The notes beneath the pieces were generated by a model. It was not told the DNA's origin and did not search any database. It worked only from the letters and a program-made list of their open reading frames with translations. This document shows, piece by piece, positions 29,715 through 32,037 of a stretch of 32,037 nucleotides of DNA (the first letter of the stretch is position 1; the number at the start of each line of letters is the position of its first letter). Location of the stretch: NCBI RefSeq assembly GCF_001544975.2, contig NZ_FCOG02000071.1, positions 1 to 32,037 of the forward strand. Reading direction: 5' to 3'. The stretch comes from Caballeronia arationis. Its GTDB lineage: Bacteria; Pseudomonadota; Gammaproteobacteria; Burkholderiales; Burkholderiaceae. The position numbers and the translations under genes are program-made.

Positions 29715-29968
29715 CTATTGTCGATCGATTTTCGTGAAATCCGGCTGGCGCTTTTCAGCGAACGCCGTAAAGGCTTCTTTCGCTTCGGCGCTTGCAAGGC
29801 GCTCTACGAAGATCGCGCTTTCGAAATCCATCTGAGCGACCAGCCTCTCCGCGTTTCGCATCAGTCGTTTCATTGCGGTCAGCGATCCGATTGGCTTGGC
29901 GGCAATCTTCTAATCGTGACGGCCAGTACACCACTACTTGAAAGGTCTGTTCTGATGTCCGGGGTCAT
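29715..29968 (-). pseudogene. Enoyl-CoA hydratase/isomerase with most of its middle deleted
   Basis: The ATG at 29968 with AGGAGG upstream starts MTPDIRTDLSSSGVLAVTI, a normal beginning for a crotonase-family protein. The sequence then jumps, in another frame, to the family's C-terminal helices: KIAAKPIGSLTAMKRLMRNA, later FVERLASAEAKEAFTAFAEK, ending FTKIDRQ and TAG at 29717-29715. Only about 19 plus 64 residues remain of an expected 250-270, and the two parts are out of frame. The junction is at about 29909-29912. Promoter and operators upstream look intact, so this is a recent loss. Confidence 0.8.
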
Positions 29969-30037
29969 AGTCTCGCCTCCTGGAGATTGTCGGCGCCAAC
30001 GGGTCCACTCCCTATGAAACGCCATCGCGTTGAAATG

Positions 30038-30076
30038 TTCGCATGCGAATTATATATTGATTCGTATGCGAATCAA
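30038..30076 (-). promoter_or_regulatory. Promoter of the deleted enoyl-CoA hydratase gene, flanked by two MarR-like operators
   Basis: On the minus strand TTGATT (30076-30071), 16 bases and TATAAT (30054-30049) form a strong sigma-70 promoter. TTCGTATGCGAA (30061-30072) overlaps the -35 and the perfect palindrome TTCGCATGCGAA (30038-30049) covers the start region, 23 bases apart. This is a classic repression layout. Confidence 0.7.
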
Positions 30077-30094
30077 TGTCGCGGGAGTTGACAG

Positions 30095-30117
30095 GCCGTC
30101 AACTGTGAATTGACGGC
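30095..30117. repeat. Perfect hairpin between the MocR gene and the deleted gene
   Basis: GCCGTCAA (30095-30102) pairs with TTGACGGC (30110-30117) around a 7-base loop. A further TTGAC copy at 30088-30092 can pair with the same GTCAA, so two structures compete. It lies just past the MocR stop. No T-run is present on the minus strand, so termination is doubtful. Confidence 0.4.
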
Positions 30118-30163
30118 AGGGAGGCGGCAAGATGTTGTCGGACTGTGCCGTAGTAACTGTCGT

Positions 30164-31495
30164 TCAGTACGTCTGGTCGGCGATGACTTTAGCCACTGTT
30201 TCCAGCGATCGCCTGAGCGTGACCATGTCGACTGAGCCGATTGCCAATCGAATCGCGTGAGGGACGTGCGCCGACGTCGAGAACGGCAAGGCTGTCGACA
30301 CGGCAATTCCCTCGCGCATCACCGCCATGGCAATCGCATCCGCGCGGACCTCCTGTGCCAGAGGGAGCCAGACGAAGTACGACGCAGGATGACTGATCCT
30401 CTTGAGTCGCCTCAAAACCTCGACCACAAGCTCCTGACGCATCGTGGCATCACGCCGCTTGTCGTGTTCAAGGCGGGCGACCGTGCCGTCTTCCATCCAT
30501 CCACAGGCGATGGCAGTCATGACCGCCGGGGTGTTCCAGGTCGTCGCCCGGATCGTGCGTTCGAGTTTGGGAGCCCATTCGCGTGGTGCATGAATGAATC
30601 CGACGCGCAGACCCGTCGCGACACTCTTGGACAGGCTGGACACATAGACCGTCGTCTCTGGCGCAAGCGATGCCAATGGAGGCGGTGCGCCTTCAGCCAG
30701 GAAAGCATAGGCCGCGTCTTCGATGAGCACCAGCCCATGGTGCCGAGCGATGGCGACAAGTTCGCGACGTCGGCTCACGCTCATCACCCAGCCAAGCGGG
30801 TTGTGCAGCGTCGGCATCGCGTAGACGGCGCGTACCCGCCGACGCTTGCACAGGGCCGCCAACGCATCCAGATCCGGTCCGTGTCCAGCGGCAGGGATCG
30901 GCGCTAGTTCCAGTCGACCGGCCTCGGCAGCGAGCTTGAATCCCGGATAAGTCAGCGCGTCCACCGCCACCACGTCGCCGGGTTCGAGCAACGCAAGGGC
31001 GGTCGTAGTCAGTCCGTGCTGCGCGCCGCTCACGAGCAAGGTGGTCTCGACTGTCGCTGCAAGGCCCCGGCTCGCCAGATGGCGCGCCGCCGTCGCCCGC
31101 TCGTACTCACGCCCGCCGTGCGGCTGGTATCGAAGTAGGGACTCCAGGTCACCTGCGGCCGCGAGCTGGCGCAGCGCTGTCCTCAGAAGATCGGTTTGGC
31201 CCGGCGAAGACGGATTGTTGAAGCTGAGGTCGACCGTGTCCGCGCTCCACGCATGCAGGTCGATGCCTTCACCGCGAGGGAGTTGCTCCTTGACGAATGT
31301 GCCGCGGCCGGTTTCGCCGCTTACCAGCCCCATCGCTTGCAGTTCCGCGTAGACGCGCGTAGCGGTGACCAGCGCCAGACCCTCGCGGCTGGCCAGATCG
31401 CGGTGGGTCGGCAGACGCGTCCCGGGACGCAGACGGCCTGCTCGGATGTCGGCCGCGAGGCGGTCGACCATCTGTTTGTAGCGCGGTTCAGGCAT
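30164..31495 (-). CDS. MocR-type regulator (GntR helix-turn-helix plus aminotransferase-like domain)
   Basis: A 443-residue protein with a GntR winged helix at residues 1-70 (LRPGTRLPTHRDLASREGLA) and a fold-type I PLP-binding domain. The lysine that would hold PLP is K290 in SSLSKSVATGLRVGF. Other family marks are SGAQHGLTTTALAL, YPGF, HNPLGWVMS and EDAAY (259-263). MocR proteins sense pyridoxal phosphate or amino compounds. They usually control a gene next to them, often divergent, but no intact divergent gene is present here, only transposase fragments. The cognate target may have been lost. Confidence 0.88.
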   Translation of the reverse strand: MPEPRYKQMVDRLAADIRAGRLRPGTRLPTHRDLASREGLALVTATRVYAELQAMGLVSGETGRGTFVKEQLPRGEGIDLHAWSADTVDLSFNNPSSPGQTDLLRTALRQLAAAGDLESLLRYQPHGGREYERATAARHLASRGLAATVETTLLVSGAQHGLTTTALALLEPGDVVAVDALTYPGFKLAAEAGRLELAPIPAAGHGPDLDALAALCKRRRVRAVYAMPTLHNPLGWVMSVSRRRELVAIARHHGLVLIEDAAYAFLAEGAPPPLASLAPETTVYVSSLSKSVATGLRVGFIHAPREWAPKLERTIRATTWNTPAVMTAIACGWMEDGTVARLEHDKRRDATMRQELVVEVLRRLKRISHPASYFVWLPLAQEVRADAIAMAVMREGIAVSTALPFSTSAHVPHAIRLAIGSVDMVTLRRSLETVAKVIADQTY

Positions 31496-31523
31496 GTGTC
31501 AACGTATCCATGACAATTGTTTG

Positions 31524-31529
31524 ATTGTA
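31524..31529 (-). promoter_or_regulatory. Candidate -10 of the MocR gene
   Basis: TACAAT on the minus strand, 28 bases before the ATG at 31495, in an AT-rich patch. No clear -35 at standard spacing. It lies at the edge of the transposase-fragment region. Confidence 0.3.
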
Positions 31530-31625
31530 TTAAGTGTCGGCTCTACCATGATTCGGCGCAACCCTTCCGCCCGCGCGAAGACGCCATGCACATCGCAATC
31601 GTGACCTTCCTGCGTCCCTTCCTCT

Positions 31626-31736
31626 GGCCCAGCGATGTACCGTTGAATGGTCGATCGAGATTCCGCGCTCCGCCATCATCTCTTCCAGATGTCGAAGCCT
31701 CAGTTGATACGCGACATACCAGCGCACAGTGCAAAC
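31626..31736 (-). mobile_element. IS6-family transposase fragment
   Basis: The minus strand reads VRWYVAYQLRLRHLEEMMAE and then RGISIDHSTVHRWA. This is the recognisable N-terminal part of IS6-family transposases (family: VRWYVAYPLSLR-x-LEEMMAERG). Similarity is lost after HRWA and before the first Val, so about 35 codons are left and the DDE catalytic core is absent. It is non-functional. The stretch from 31737 to 31854 shows nothing I can name. Confidence 0.7.
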
Positions 31737-31854
31737 GCTTGAGAACCCGGGCCAAGGCGGGATTCATAGTCATCATCAAACGTCCGATCGTTCGTATTGG
31801 TCGGGACGCATGATACTCGGCGCTTATTGCGGCAAAGCCTAAGTAAATAGCTGG

Positions 31855-31880
31855 GCGGTTTCAAACTGAAGTGCAACACG
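31855..31880. repeat. Probable terminal repeat of the IS30-family element
   Basis: The sequence begins GGCGGTTTCAAACTGAAGTG and continues with CAACACG. It lies six to seven bases outside the transposase stop and resembles IS30-family ends that read TTCAAACTGAAGTGCAACA. The other end is outside the window, so the repeat cannot be confirmed. Confidence 0.5.
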
Positions 31881-31884
31881 AGGT

Positions 31885-32037
31885 TCAGTGTTTAGCGCTT
31901 TGTGGTTGGCTGGCTGAGGCAAGTGTCGCAGCGAAGACCTCGAATGGCGAATGGAATGCATGAGTTGCGCGCGGCCGGCTGTTCAAGCTGTCGGCGATAG
32001 CATCGAGTTCGTCCTGACTGTAGACCGAGAGGTCAGA
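31885..32037 (-). mobile_element. IS30-family transposase, C-terminal end (runs off the window)
   Basis: The last 50 residues of a transposase, read leftward into the window: SDLSVYSQDELDAIADSLNS, then RPRATHAFHSPFEVFA and a short tail before TGA at 31887-31885. The Y-S-Q-x-E-L-D-A-I-A-D-x-L-N-x-RPR pattern is the end of the IS30-family catalytic domain. Just outside the stop, GGCGGTTTCAAACTGAAGTG begins at about 31855 and looks like the element's terminal repeat. Whether the rest is intact lies beyond the window. Confidence 0.78.

Noticed and set aside
29679..30017. Plus-strand 112-codon frame as a gene
   Set aside because: The same DNA on the minus strand reads as the tail of an enoyl-CoA hydratase, and the plus-strand product has no recognisable features.
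1..32037. CRISPR array, tRNA or rRNA genes, prophage or secretion system
   Set aside because: No regularly spaced direct repeats, no cloverleaf or conserved rRNA sequence, and no phage structural or secretion genes were seen on reading both strands.

Overview
The window looks like a chromosomal segment of a Burkholderiaceae bacterium, probably Paraburkholderia, Caballeronia or Burkholderia. It is GC-rich, its citrate synthase is very like Burkholderia GltA, and it has dense catabolic accessory genes plus MarR, LysR and MocR regulators. No rRNA, tRNA or CRISPR array was seen.

Left flank (1-6806): the 5' end of a DUF849/BKACE-type gene on the minus strand, an intergenic stretch with a hairpin and a possible gene relic, a small DUF1488-like protein, a citrate synthase whose C-terminal tail departs from the family, an unusual bifunctional penicillin-binding protein, and a secreted protein of unknown function.

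Centre (6807-19826): an apparently complete aerobic nicotinate (niacin) catabolic cluster. Leftward genes are nicE, nicD, nicX, nicF, nicT and a molybdenum-subunit gene (nicB part 1). Rightward genes are nicC, nicA and a membrane-anchored tri-haem cytochrome whose N-terminal half is a decayed copy of the molybdenum subunit (nicB part 2). The pathway would run nicotinate -> 6-hydroxynicotinate (NicAB) -> 2,5-dihydroxypyridine (NicC) -> N-formylmaleamate (NicX) -> maleamate (NicD) -> maleate (NicF) -> fumarate (NicE), with NicT as importer. The divergent promoter region carries two copies of TGTGTACACT in opposite orientation; the rightward copy contains the -10 of a good promoter. Two paralogous MarR genes lie tail to tail at the right border.

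Right-centre (19942-28844): a second module built around citrate or a citrate-like acid. It holds a two-gene ATP-citrate-lyase-like enzyme (ATP-grasp subunit; succinyl-CoA-synthetase-alpha plus citrate-synthase-like subunit), a CitA-type citrate/H+ symporter, an orphan periplasmic binding protein, a DctA-type carrier and a LysR regulator. Near-identical 70-bp promoter elements (LysR-type T-N11-A box, then -35 and -10 at fixed spacing) precede both the lyase genes and the symporter. This module is the best candidate here for something not well described.

Right flank (28845-32037): a decaying area. It has a third MarR regulator with three TTCG-N4-CGAA palindromes, an enoyl-CoA hydratase gene with most of its middle deleted, another broken gene, a MocR-type regulator, and fragments of IS6- and IS30-family transposases.

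Functional calls come from reading motifs and from recalled family sequences. No database search was run.
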